From the NCBI GenBank assembly GCA_029532415.1, contig JAQOTA010000045.1, forward strand, positions 169,381 through 233,380: 64,000 bases of DNA, given 5' to 3'. The notes under the pieces are model-generated. The model had not been told where the DNA came from. It worked only from the letters and a program-made list of their open reading frames with translations, and did not search any database. A program made the translations under genes and the position numbers. Shown here one piece after another: positions 56,662 to 64,000 of the stretch; within the stretch, counting starts at the first letter, position 1; each line of letters opens with the position of its first letter. The stretch comes from Marasmius tenuissimus. Its lineage: Eukaryota > Basidiomycota > Agaricomycetes > Agaricales > Marasmiaceae.

Positions 56662-57280
56662 ATGATGCTCAAGTTGCCCCCAAAGCCAATAGTTGATTTA
56701 TCTGATACACAGGACAAGATTCACCAGGGCCCGTGGCTGGTATACGAAGGTCCGAGGCCTGGAGTTTATTATCCGTACGATTCCCAGTCCAACTCGCCCC
56801 TCCGTTTGTCTTTCGTTAACGTCTGATTCACAGGCATGAAATACGCAGGGATCCCGAATTGCAAGGCATGGCTAGGGCCTTCGATGATCATTACGACGCA
56901 CATCGTGCTTGGGGAGCTTGCAGCAGGAGTGGGATACTGGAAGCATTGAATCGAACACCCAAAGCAGGAGAACGATTCGTTGTGACCAAGGGGTTCACTG
57001 TCGGAATTTTTGAAGATTGGTGCGTGAACAAAAGCGTCGCGGTGGTCGCTCCCGTTGATTCTTCGTCGTTTTTAGTGCCTCCGCCTTTGTGATTGGCCTG
57101 CGCTGGGACTCAGAGCTCGGACCGATGGTGTGGTGCTCGTCAGAGAAGGTGGCTGAAGATTTTTTCAAAGACCAACTCGAGCAAGGCGAAGTCCAAACTT
57201 GTGAAATCGTTGAAAGATACATCCCAGGCCGAATGATCAACCCAGTGAAGAAGCACGAATGGAAAACAGTTTCGGCATAA
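56662..57280 (+). CDS. Uncharacterised 167 aa protein with two viroplasmin-like half-repeats
   Basis: Three exons: 56662..56774, 56834..57019, 57076..57280. Two adjacent methionines open the frame. The protein has two similar halves, each starting with an extended strand plus Gly-containing turn (GPWLVYEGPRPGVYY and ERFVVTKGFTVGIFEDC) followed by a helical part (MARAFDDHYDAHRAWGA and SEKVAEDFFKDQLEQGEV). This pattern recalls the caulimovirus viroplasmin/RNase H1 N-terminal fold (hybrid-binding domain) seen in many mushroom orphan proteins; the match is weak and I treat it as a suggestion. No signal peptide. All joins are in phase. Confidence 0.5.
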
Positions 57281-57379
57281 ATTAAGAACGACGTACATAA
57301 CTACTTGCGCGTATGAACGTTTAACGCTTGGCCCAACCATTCCGTGAAACCAACCTGCCGTCCATCCCGCAAGCCCTAC

Positions 57380-58742
57380 TCATCCTTCCCATGCATCCCA
57401 AGTCGTACTTACGGCGATCGATTCTTGAGTGGGAGGAGATGTGGGTAACGGGTCTCGCAACCCTTCAATGATGGTGAGGTCGTCTGGAAGAGGTGGTCCG
57501 AGCGCAGCGAGCCTTTCGGCGACAAGGTCTCGGAACGAATCGCGAAGGCGGTGGTCGTGAGCGCAATAACAGCATTCCAACGTCTTGAGATGGCTTGCTA
57601 TGGGGAGCAAGCCGTCCCTGAACATGACCCAGTCGAATCCAGGGAGGCCGGCCATGATGTGCTCCGGAGGAGAATGCAGGACGAGGCTATGAAGGGAGGG
57701 GAAACTGGCGCCGGTGGCAGACAAATACAGGCCAGCCCAGCTGGCCTCCAATTCTAGGTTCCGCAAAAGGGCCAAGGGGGGTAGAGCCGTGCCTTCAGAT
57801 GCGTCTTCATCTGCGAGTCGAGGCGTCAGTGGGCTAAGTAAGGTGCCACATGGCGGTGGAAAGCTTACCAGTGGGCCTGATCTGATCCAACAGATGTAGA
57901 TTTGTGAGCTTCCTGCTGAATGCCCTGACAGTGTCCCGAATCGCAAGTGAATTTCCAGAGAGACAGTTGCCGATTGTTAGAGTGGTCAAGTAGGGAGCGT
58001 CTAGAAACATGACGACGCGCGTCAGAAAATCTAGGCTCGAGGAACTGTCATTGAATAGAAGGAGGGTTTCCAAGGATTCCAAAGAAACCTGCCTCATCGT
58101 GTATCCGAAAGACCGGAAGATGGAATTGTGCAATTCGAGGGTCGTTATCTGGCGATGTGCGGCGTGGAGCAGGGTGAATTGAAACCGTTGTGACATCTTG
58201 TAGAGAACAAAGTGACGCGCGTGTGGAAGGCGGGCGATGATGGCGGGAAGCATGTGCTGAGTGAGGGTAAGGGCCCATTCCGCCCTACTGGTGCAAGTGG
58301 ACGTGAATTCGACGACTTTAATCCGTGCCGAAGAGGTAAGTAACAACGCAGAGAGAGTCTCTCCCGGGTTTAAGGCCAGATCGATCGTGGCTGAGGCATA
58401 TCGTGGCGAGATTGCCAGGGCCGTGCCATTGTTTAAAATTCGCTCCCAAATGATATGGCGATTGGCATGCACTAATTGCAGCCGCATTTCCAATAGTTCG
58501 CGAGCCGATGAGTAGAACACCCTGGAAACGGTAGAGATGTTGACAAGGTCGGAGTGAGGCAGGTGTTGGAGGACGGTTCTACGAATTTCGTCGATGGTGA
58601 GGGGGTTCTGGACGATACGGGAGCGGCGAAACATGCGTAAGGCAAAAACGTAGGAGAGAATCCTCCCGTTGAAGAAGCCTATCAAAAGTAAGAGGAGAAG
58701 CGTGATGATGTGACGCGGATTGGAAAATGCAAAGGCGAACAT
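57380..58742 (-). CDS. F-box-like protein with leucine-rich-type helical body
   Basis: Two exons: complement(57380..57810, 57869..58742), giving 434 aa. An F-box-like segment lies near residues 50-85 (NPLTIDEIRRTVLQHLPHSD, then NISTVSRVFYSSARELL). The remainder is a series of beta/alpha units (ARHFVLYKMSQRF, TTLELHNSIFRSF, LETLLLFNDSSSSLDF, LTTLTIGN, NLHLLDQIR) typical of the F-box/LRR-like families expanded in mushrooms. An upstream Met gives a hydrophobic stretch (HIITLLLLLLIGFFNG); starting at the later MFRRSR would remove it. A GTAAGT near the 3' end allows an alternative last exon. Likely an SCF ubiquitin-ligase adaptor; substrate unknown. Confidence 0.65.
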
Positions 58743-59062
58743 GGTCAATGAACAAGATGTGGCGCGCGGAAATTCCACTGGCAGATATTTGGAGGGGCAG
58801 CCCGGGCCGGATAGCCAAAGACCCTGCCGGCTGCCGTTCGAAATTTGAAATTTTGAGCTGAACTTCCACCCTCTTCCACCAGAACGTTTCTCCATGATCC
58901 GACCAGCGCTCTCCAATCGGGTCGAAAAAGATGTCACAAGGAGATCTCGATTTTTGGTCTTGATTCTTTGTTTTTAACGGAGACCGTTCCCTGGTTGCTG
59001 AAGTCAAAATTTCCCCCCCTACGGTCACCTACGTTGCTTGCTATACGCCAAGAATCACTGTA
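58743..59062. other. Divergent intergenic region
   Basis: 320 bp; upstream of the F-box gene (-) and the large orphan (+). Nothing else seen. Confidence 0.5.
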
Positions 59063-61649
59063 ATGGCATCCGCTTCGCCTGATATCAAGGACATTGTTAA
59101 GAAGTACGCGACACCTGGCAAGTATTTCAGCTTTCATAAAACGGGATATCGGAAGGACTGATGGTAAAATACTGATTGCACAGCGCTATGCAGTCGCAGA
59201 TGGACACTCATTCATGAGTTGAAACATCAAGCAAAGGTTTTGGAGAAAGCTGAGGCAGACGTCCTGACCCAGACGGGCACTCGGAGGGAAAACAGCAAGG
59301 CCATGTTGGTGGAACGGAAGGCACACGTTGAGGTTCTTCGTGCCGAATTGGAACGGATCGAAGCGGACGCACGGGCACGCTGGGCGGAAGAGGCGCGCTC
59401 AGACACGGTACAGTCAGGTGAGATCTAGTTTCTGTTGACGTATACATGATGTTTAAGTCTTCCAAGCACCAGGTAGCGAAAAGCCCGAGAGAGAGAGCTC
59501 GGACGAGTTTGGTTCAGATTTGTCGGAGCTCCCCGTGACGGATGAAGAACGGGGGTGGCAACAAAACGACAGAAGGCAAGTCCCCAAGCAGATCTCGAAG
59601 GTCGTGACCGAGAAGAAGAAGAGGGCCAAGCAACAAAATGGCAAGGACGTGGAAAAGTCCGGAGGGTTGAAGCGATCCAGACGGCTGGCTAAAAAGCAGC
59701 CAGAGTCTGACCCTGGTCAGTGAACTTCTTTGCCTTTGATTATAAAAACCCTGACGTGAGTTCCGCAGCAGAGATTCCGGTAGGTAACACCGGAAACGAT
59801 GAAGGTCGGTGGCATATCTTCAGGACGTTCGTGCTCGGCTGATGGAGCTTCACAGAGGGTTCGGAACGTGAGGAACAACCCGAAGCTTCAAACCCATTGG
59901 CGGAATGCGAAGGTACTTCCCAATCAGTAGGAGCCCTTCCAAGCGAGGAGAGTGAGCCTGCCGGTGAGTGGCCATATGAGTCTTTCGTTGCGAATGTGCA
60001 TGGTAACTTACACCCTTCGTTGATTTAGGTATGAAGGACGTGGGTGATGGGAGCAATCCCCACAGCAAGAACTCGACCTCTCTCGTCTCTCCAACATCGT
60101 CCAGAAGCAGAAGTGACGTGGTTCCTTCCACCACGAACTCAGAAAGCGAGAACCCCATCTCAGCTCCGACGGTTCCCATCTCAGCACCAACCGATCCCAT
60201 CTCAGCTCCAACCGATCCCTCACCGAGTGAGAATAAAACTCCCCCTGCTTCTTCGAAGAGTCACGGCTCGATTTGTGGGGCTTCGTCACAAGACGAGAAC
60301 ACGGAACCGACCGCAAAGGTCGCGGAAGAGCCCAGGGAAACCCACAACGTTGTTACGTCCACCGCTTCACAGAATGAGGACCCCGCTCCCATTGCTCCTT
60401 CACTGAGTGATGCCTCGACTGCCATCACTTCTTCACTGAGCGTGAACCCCGTTCAGACCTCGAAGGTCGCTCAAATGCCCGCGGATACTGCTACACTTGG
60501 TAGCAAGGACAATGCCGACGACCTCGTACAAGATTCCGCATCCAAATCGCAAGGGGCGTTGCGGCAGCCACAAACACGCGAGGGCTCGACGTTTGGGAAC
60601 GCCGGCGAGGATGCTGGGAAGCCGAAAACGAAGGTGAAAAAGGGTACGTCTGATTACCCAGTCTTATAAACGCTTAGTGACAAGTCGGTTTCAGACAACA
60701 ACTCATCCAAGAAGAGGCGTCGAGGCCACAGCACCACGGGGGAAGGTGGAGAAACGTCAAACGTTTCGAAGAAGAAGCGAGTATCGAAGACACAGAAGCA
60801 GGATGAGTCTGAAGGCGATGAGTCTGAAGAGGAAAATGAGGAGGTAGAGCGGGGGAAACAGAAGGTGTGGCGTATGGAAGGTAAGTCGCCTCGAATCCCG
60901 ATCAGGTTGTGTTGGATCCTGATCCCCTTGCAGAGAAAACCGCCGAAGCAGTCGAGAAGTATCTAAACGACCCACGGCCCCCCAATCGCCTTGCAACGAA
61001 GCACAGAACACACATACGCGAAGCGGCAAAAAATTGCCCTGGGGCAGGAAAGGCGTGTTGGGATCTTTCGCGCGATATACTTGTCACGAAGACCTCGCTC
61101 TTGAAGTGCGTCTATCACCAGACCATTGACAAGTTGTGCAGGAAGTGGGACGAATCGCAACAGGGGGAGATGACCGGAACTCCCTACGCACCGACGGATC
61201 CAACACAGACAGCCAGCCTCAGCCCCAGCGAGCAGGAGATTCGGGCCGCCGGCGGAGTGGTTTACGCAAAGCAGAGACGTAGGTTTGCTCCCTCTGGAGC
61301 AGAGATATGCGATTGCGGATGCCTACTGGAGGATGCCATCTGGGGTTTATGGCTATGGAAGTCTGGTAAGATTTCGTATGAAGGCCGGTCAGAGGGTTAC
61401 GACGGCCCACCGACCCCTCGAACGCGAGGATTTGCGATTACACTTATGAAGGAAATCGGCATCAAGCTAGATGACCTTTGGACGCACGAGCTCGAAGGTG
61501 GACGCTACAGGGAGCGCTCTGAACGGGAGTTGCTACAAAAGCGCGCGATGGCCATTGGTCGCATGTTGCTTGACCGTGGTGGTGCTGCGAGCTTGGTGGG
61601 ACTTGAAGACATGTTATCATTCGATGACTTGTTGAAGGTTGAGTCGTAG
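59063..61649 (+). CDS. Uncharacterised 728 aa protein, charged and disordered with a folded C-terminus
   Basis: Eight exons: 59063..59121, 59194..59417, 59473..59715, 59769..59804, 59856..59963, 60029..60643, 60695..60880, 60934..61649. Residues 20-95 form a Lys/Glu/Ala coiled coil (LIHELKHQAKVLEKAEADVL). Residues 95-490 are low-complexity and basic with nuclear-type clusters (KRSRRLAKKQ, SSKKRRRG) and three copies of an ISAPTxP repeat near 60155-60215. Residues 490-728 look ordered: EAVEKYLNDPRPPNRLATKH, CPGAGKACWDLSRDIL, EICDCGCLLEDAIWGLWLW, ITLMKEIGIKLDDLW, RGGAASLVGLEDMLSFDDLL. A Cys-x-Cys-x-Cys motif sits before a Trp-rich helix. No family recognised; nuclear location is inferred from composition. 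Confidence 0.6.
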
Positions 61650-61987
61650 GCTAAAACCAATGTATAATATGTGATCTGATGCGGCGAATTCAAACTTGGC
61701 ATGTATTGATACACATTTATCAACCATATGATGTACATCAGTGGGCATTTACAAACGAAGTCCCAGTTAGCTCAGTGGTTCTAGCATACCGCAACCTCAT
61801 GCAAGTTTGGTTCAGTGAGTCCAATGTTCGAATCCTTGCATTGCCTATGTCTACATTTTACCCAAATCAGACGCAAAAGCAAGAAAATAGCCAGGTCCCT
61901 CACTTGGCAACCTGTCGGAAAAGACTTCTACCGACTGGGCCCCTCGTCTTATCTTTTTTACAACCTCATCTCTGATTCCTTCCCGCC
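61650..61987. other. Spacer holding a tRNA-like element
   Basis: No gene seen apart from the tRNA-like element listed separately; the right end is the leader of the next gene. Confidence 0.45.
61768..61850 (+). other. Degenerate tRNA-like element (A and B boxes)
   Basis: TTAGCTCAGTGG matches the Pol III A box and TGTTCGAATCC the B box, about 60 bp apart, with CTCATG in the anticodon-loop position. The T stem pairs four of five, but the ends do not form an acceptor stem and the anticodon stem fails. Likely a tRNA pseudogene or SINE remnant. Confidence 0.35.
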
Positions 61988-63142
61988 ATGTTCGCACCCA
62001 CCCACGCCGAAAATCTTCCATGCGAAATTATACGCGAAATTCTCAACGAATTCCTCATCGACACACACTTTCTGGTCATGGTTCACACCGGAGAAGTGAC
62101 CGTAGTTGACCATTTTACACGTAGCCGATTGTCTCAGTCAGAGATCGAAACGTTGTGTCAAGTGTCCCGCCAATGGAGGGCAATTGTGGAAGACCTTCGT
62201 ATATGGCAGAGAATCGACATCGACCTCCATCACGACCGAATGCCGCTAGACGGGGACGGAAGTCTTACGCCGGACGACACTCAGGACCTCAAACGAATCA
62301 TCGATGTGGCTGACGAAAGGGGGAGGGGCCTGCATATCACCTTGAACGTTTGGGGGAGGCCACTGGATGTTTGGGGGAGGCCACGAATATCAGTGCATTA
62401 TCCGGCGCTGGAGTTTTTGATGACGACGTCCGTTGGGTGGGGTGCATTCCGGTTCGTCGCGGCGGCTGGCGTGGATTTAGGGTTGACGTGCCGCTTCATG
62501 GACCTGGTACGGGCAAAGCTAGAGCAATGCCGCGTGTTAGGTGTGGTAATCAACGACAACGACCTCGGAGGGGGAGGGACCACGCAGGATCTGATCGGGA
62601 GGTTGCAGGGTATGGATGAGTTGAGACATCTACGTTTGTCCTGGCTGCCCCTGCAAGGGAAAAGAGGGTGGACCTGGAGAAGTGTGAAAGGGTTGGGAGT
62701 GCCGGTGCTGTTAGGAATCCGCAGGTTGGAGGTGGCCTGCACTCCAGCGACGGCTCTGTGGTTGCTAAGCCATTGTCGCAACGTTGAGCGGGTCAGCCTG
62801 TCTCTCGAGTACGAAGAAAAGGCTTTTCAGAGAGAGGGAGAAACGGAGGCCGACGTGGAATTGACTATGTTGGAAAAGCTCGCAATTTCAGTGCCAAACA
62901 CAGGGGTGGATTTGACATTCGTCACACTATTGCGCCGTTTGGTCTGCGTCCAATTGAGGACCTTCAGCATTAGGTGGTTTTACAGACCCGTGGGCAAGAG
63001 TCACCACTTTGATGCAGTGAATGCATTCTTGGAAAGGGCTGGAGGGGGGATAGACGGTCGTGTTTATGTTCCATTTGCAGGGGCAGACGAAAAAAGGTGT
63101 TATGCAGGTTTGAATATGCGTTTGCTAAGCCTACCGTACTAA
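61988..63142 (+). CDS. F-box-like protein (single exon)
   Basis: An uninterrupted 384 aa frame. The N-terminal 70 residues follow the F-box pattern used in mushroom proteins: ENLPCEIIREILNEFL, then CQVSRQWRAIVEDLRIWQRI. The body alternates strands and helices (ALEFLMTTSVGWGAFRF, ELRHLRLSWLPLQG, IRRLEVACTPATALWLL, CRNVERVSLSLEYEE), compatible with an LRR-like substrate-binding region. Being intronless is unusual next to such intron-rich neighbours and may suggest a young or retrocopied family member. There is a 12-mer duplication (GTTTGGGGGAGG repeated near 62350 and 62371, giving WGRPLDVWGRP). Probable SCF adaptor; target unknown. Confidence 0.7.
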   Translation: MFAPTHAENLPCEIIREILNEFLIDTHFLVMVHTGEVTVVDHFTRSRLSQSEIETLCQVSRQWRAIVEDLRIWQRIDIDLHHDRMPLDGDGSLTPDDTQDLKRIIDVADERGRGLHITLNVWGRPLDVWGRPRISVHYPALEFLMTTSVGWGAFRFVAAAGVDLGLTCRFMDLVRAKLEQCRVLGVVINDNDLGGGGTTQDLIGRLQGMDELRHLRLSWLPLQGKRGWTWRSVKGLGVPVLLGIRRLEVACTPATALWLLSHCRNVERVSLSLEYEEKAFQREGETEADVELTMLEKLAISVPNTGVDLTFVTLLRRLVCVQLRTFSIRWFYRPVGKSHHFDAVNAFLERAGGGIDGRVYVPFAGADEKRCYAGLNMRLLSLPY

Positions 63143-63239
63143 CATCGTAAGACTATGATACCCAGGGCGCTAGTCAGATTTCAGATGTATTGAGTGGAAA
63201 TTGGAAAACGAAAATGCACCCTGGAATGACTAGCAAGGA

Positions 63240-64000
63240 GGTTTCCCTCTCCAACCAAGCCCGCCTTGCCGGGTGAGTTCTCTCCTTCCACAGTAACGTT
63301 CTCCACCGGGGAGGTTTCCCTTTCCACCCAGCTTCGCGTTGTACGGGGAATATTCTCCCTTCAGACACGATTAGTATGGTTTGGTTAGCACAGATATGGG
63401 GAGGGAGAATTCACTGCGAACTCACCGACGGGGAGATTCCCCTCTCGGACAACGATTCTGCTAACGGGTGACGTTTCCCCGTCCAACGTTCCGTTCTCCA
63501 CCGGGGAGGTTTCCCTCTCCACCCAGCTTCGCGCTGTGCGGGGAATATTCTCCCTTCAGACACGATTCGTATGGTTTGGTTAGCACAGACGTGGGGAGGG
63601 AGAAATCACTGCGAACTCACCGACGGGGAGATTTCCCTCTCCTGTGTAACGGGTGAAGTTTCCCCGTTCGACGTATAGGTTTCAACGGGGAGGTTTCCCT
63701 CTCCACCCAGCTTCGCGCTGTACGGGGAATATTCCCCGTTCGGGCACGATTCGTATGGTTTGGTTAGCACAGATATGGGGAGGGAGAATTCACTGCGAAC
63801 TCACCAACGGGGAGGTTTCCCTCTCGGACAACGATTCTGCTAACGGGTGAAGCTTCCCCGTCCAACGTTCCGTTCTCCACCGGGGAGGTTTCCTTCTCCA
63901 CCCAGCTTCGCGCTGTGCGGGGAATATTCTCCCTTCAGGCACGATTCGTATGGTTTGGTTGGTATGAATGTGGGGAGGGAGAGTTCCCTCTTCAAACGAG
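63240..64000. repeat. Satellite array, about 190 bp monomer, runs off the right edge
   Basis: GGGGAGGTTTCCCT recurs near 63312, 63503, 63687 and 63882 (period 184-195 bp), each followed by CCACCCAGCTTCGCG, GGGGAATATTCTCCC or GGGGAATATTCCCC, a CACGATTCGTATGGTTTGG block, GGGGAGGGAGAATTCACTGCG and GTGAAGTTTCCCCG. The copies are similar but not identical. Small palindromes of GGGG...CCCC type are spaced 31-51 bp. Frames crossing it are artefacts of the repeat. Confidence 0.9.

Noticed and set aside
63468..63850. Short open frames in the right array
   Set aside because: Same reason: periodic, low-complexity, no start context, produced by the roughly 190 bp repeat.
1..64000. CRISPR array, prophage or bacterial operon structure
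   Set aside because: The sequence is eukaryotic with spliceosomal introns; the regular repeats are satellites with monomers of about 190-235 bp, without spacer/repeat organisation.
43060..64000. LTR retrotransposon explaining the accessory block
   Set aside because: I saw no reverse transcriptase, integrase or gag motifs and no long direct repeats other than the satellites.

Overview
This 64 kb window is from an intron-dense fungal genome. Nearly every gene is split by 45-80 nt GT-AG introns, and the gene set (CYP61/ERG5 sterol desaturase, Spc7/KNL1, Yju2, Snx4/Atg24, a pepsin-type protease with a propeptide, KDZ and TET/JBP proteins) points to a basidiomycete, most likely an Agaricomycete. 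No species call is possible from sequence alone. Exon joins were worked out by hand from GT/AG sites, reading phase and family conservation, and each join quoted is in phase.

Positions 1-42.7 kb form a compact, mostly conserved arm. In order: a partial lung-7TM/GOST membrane protein (-), sorting nexin Snx4/Atg24 (+), the HORMA protein Rev7 (-), splicing factor Yju2/CCDC94 (+), a tail-to-tail pair of duplicated M20 peptidases, an uncharacterised protein with a C-terminal Cys4 knuckle (+), a secreted aspartic protease (+), an Alba-domain protein (-) divergent from a small LEA-like, probably mitochondrial protein (+), PRKRIP1 (+), a secreted Gln/Asn/Gly-rich protein with a 26 nt intron (-), kinetochore Spc7/KNL1 (-), ERG5/CYP61 (+), a second P450 (-), an unresolved ORF (-), the acetyl-CoA transporter SLC33A1 with three micro-exons (+), a GYF-domain protein (+), acyl-protein thioesterase 1 (-), a UCH deubiquitinase with a 12 nt exon (+), and a flavin monooxygenase with an NTF2-like N-terminus (+).

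From about 43 kb to the right edge the region is accessory in character. A satellite array of about 235 bp monomers (43.06-44.47 kb) lies on its left side and an array of about 190 bp monomers (63.24 kb to the edge) on its right. Both are built from the same kind of short GGGGAAT/ATTCCCC palindromic module spaced about every 37 bp. Between them lie a small ERCC4/HhH protein (+), a 975 aa KDZ-transposon protein with a SWIM finger and CxC5/CxC6 cysteine clusters (-), several orphan genes, a TET/JBP-family 2-oxoglutarate/Fe(II) dioxygenase with an apparently complete active site (-), two F-box-type proteins and a 728 aa orphan (+). Two degenerate tRNA-like elements with A and B boxes sit near the ends of this block.

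The most interesting unit is 45.9-55.9 kb. A TET/JBP DNA-base (or RNA-base) oxidase is linked to an uninterrupted KDZ-type transposon gene and at least three orphan genes, mostly on the same strand. TET/JBP-KDZ association is known in basidiomycetes, but the orphan partners here are not recognisable and may be undescribed components.
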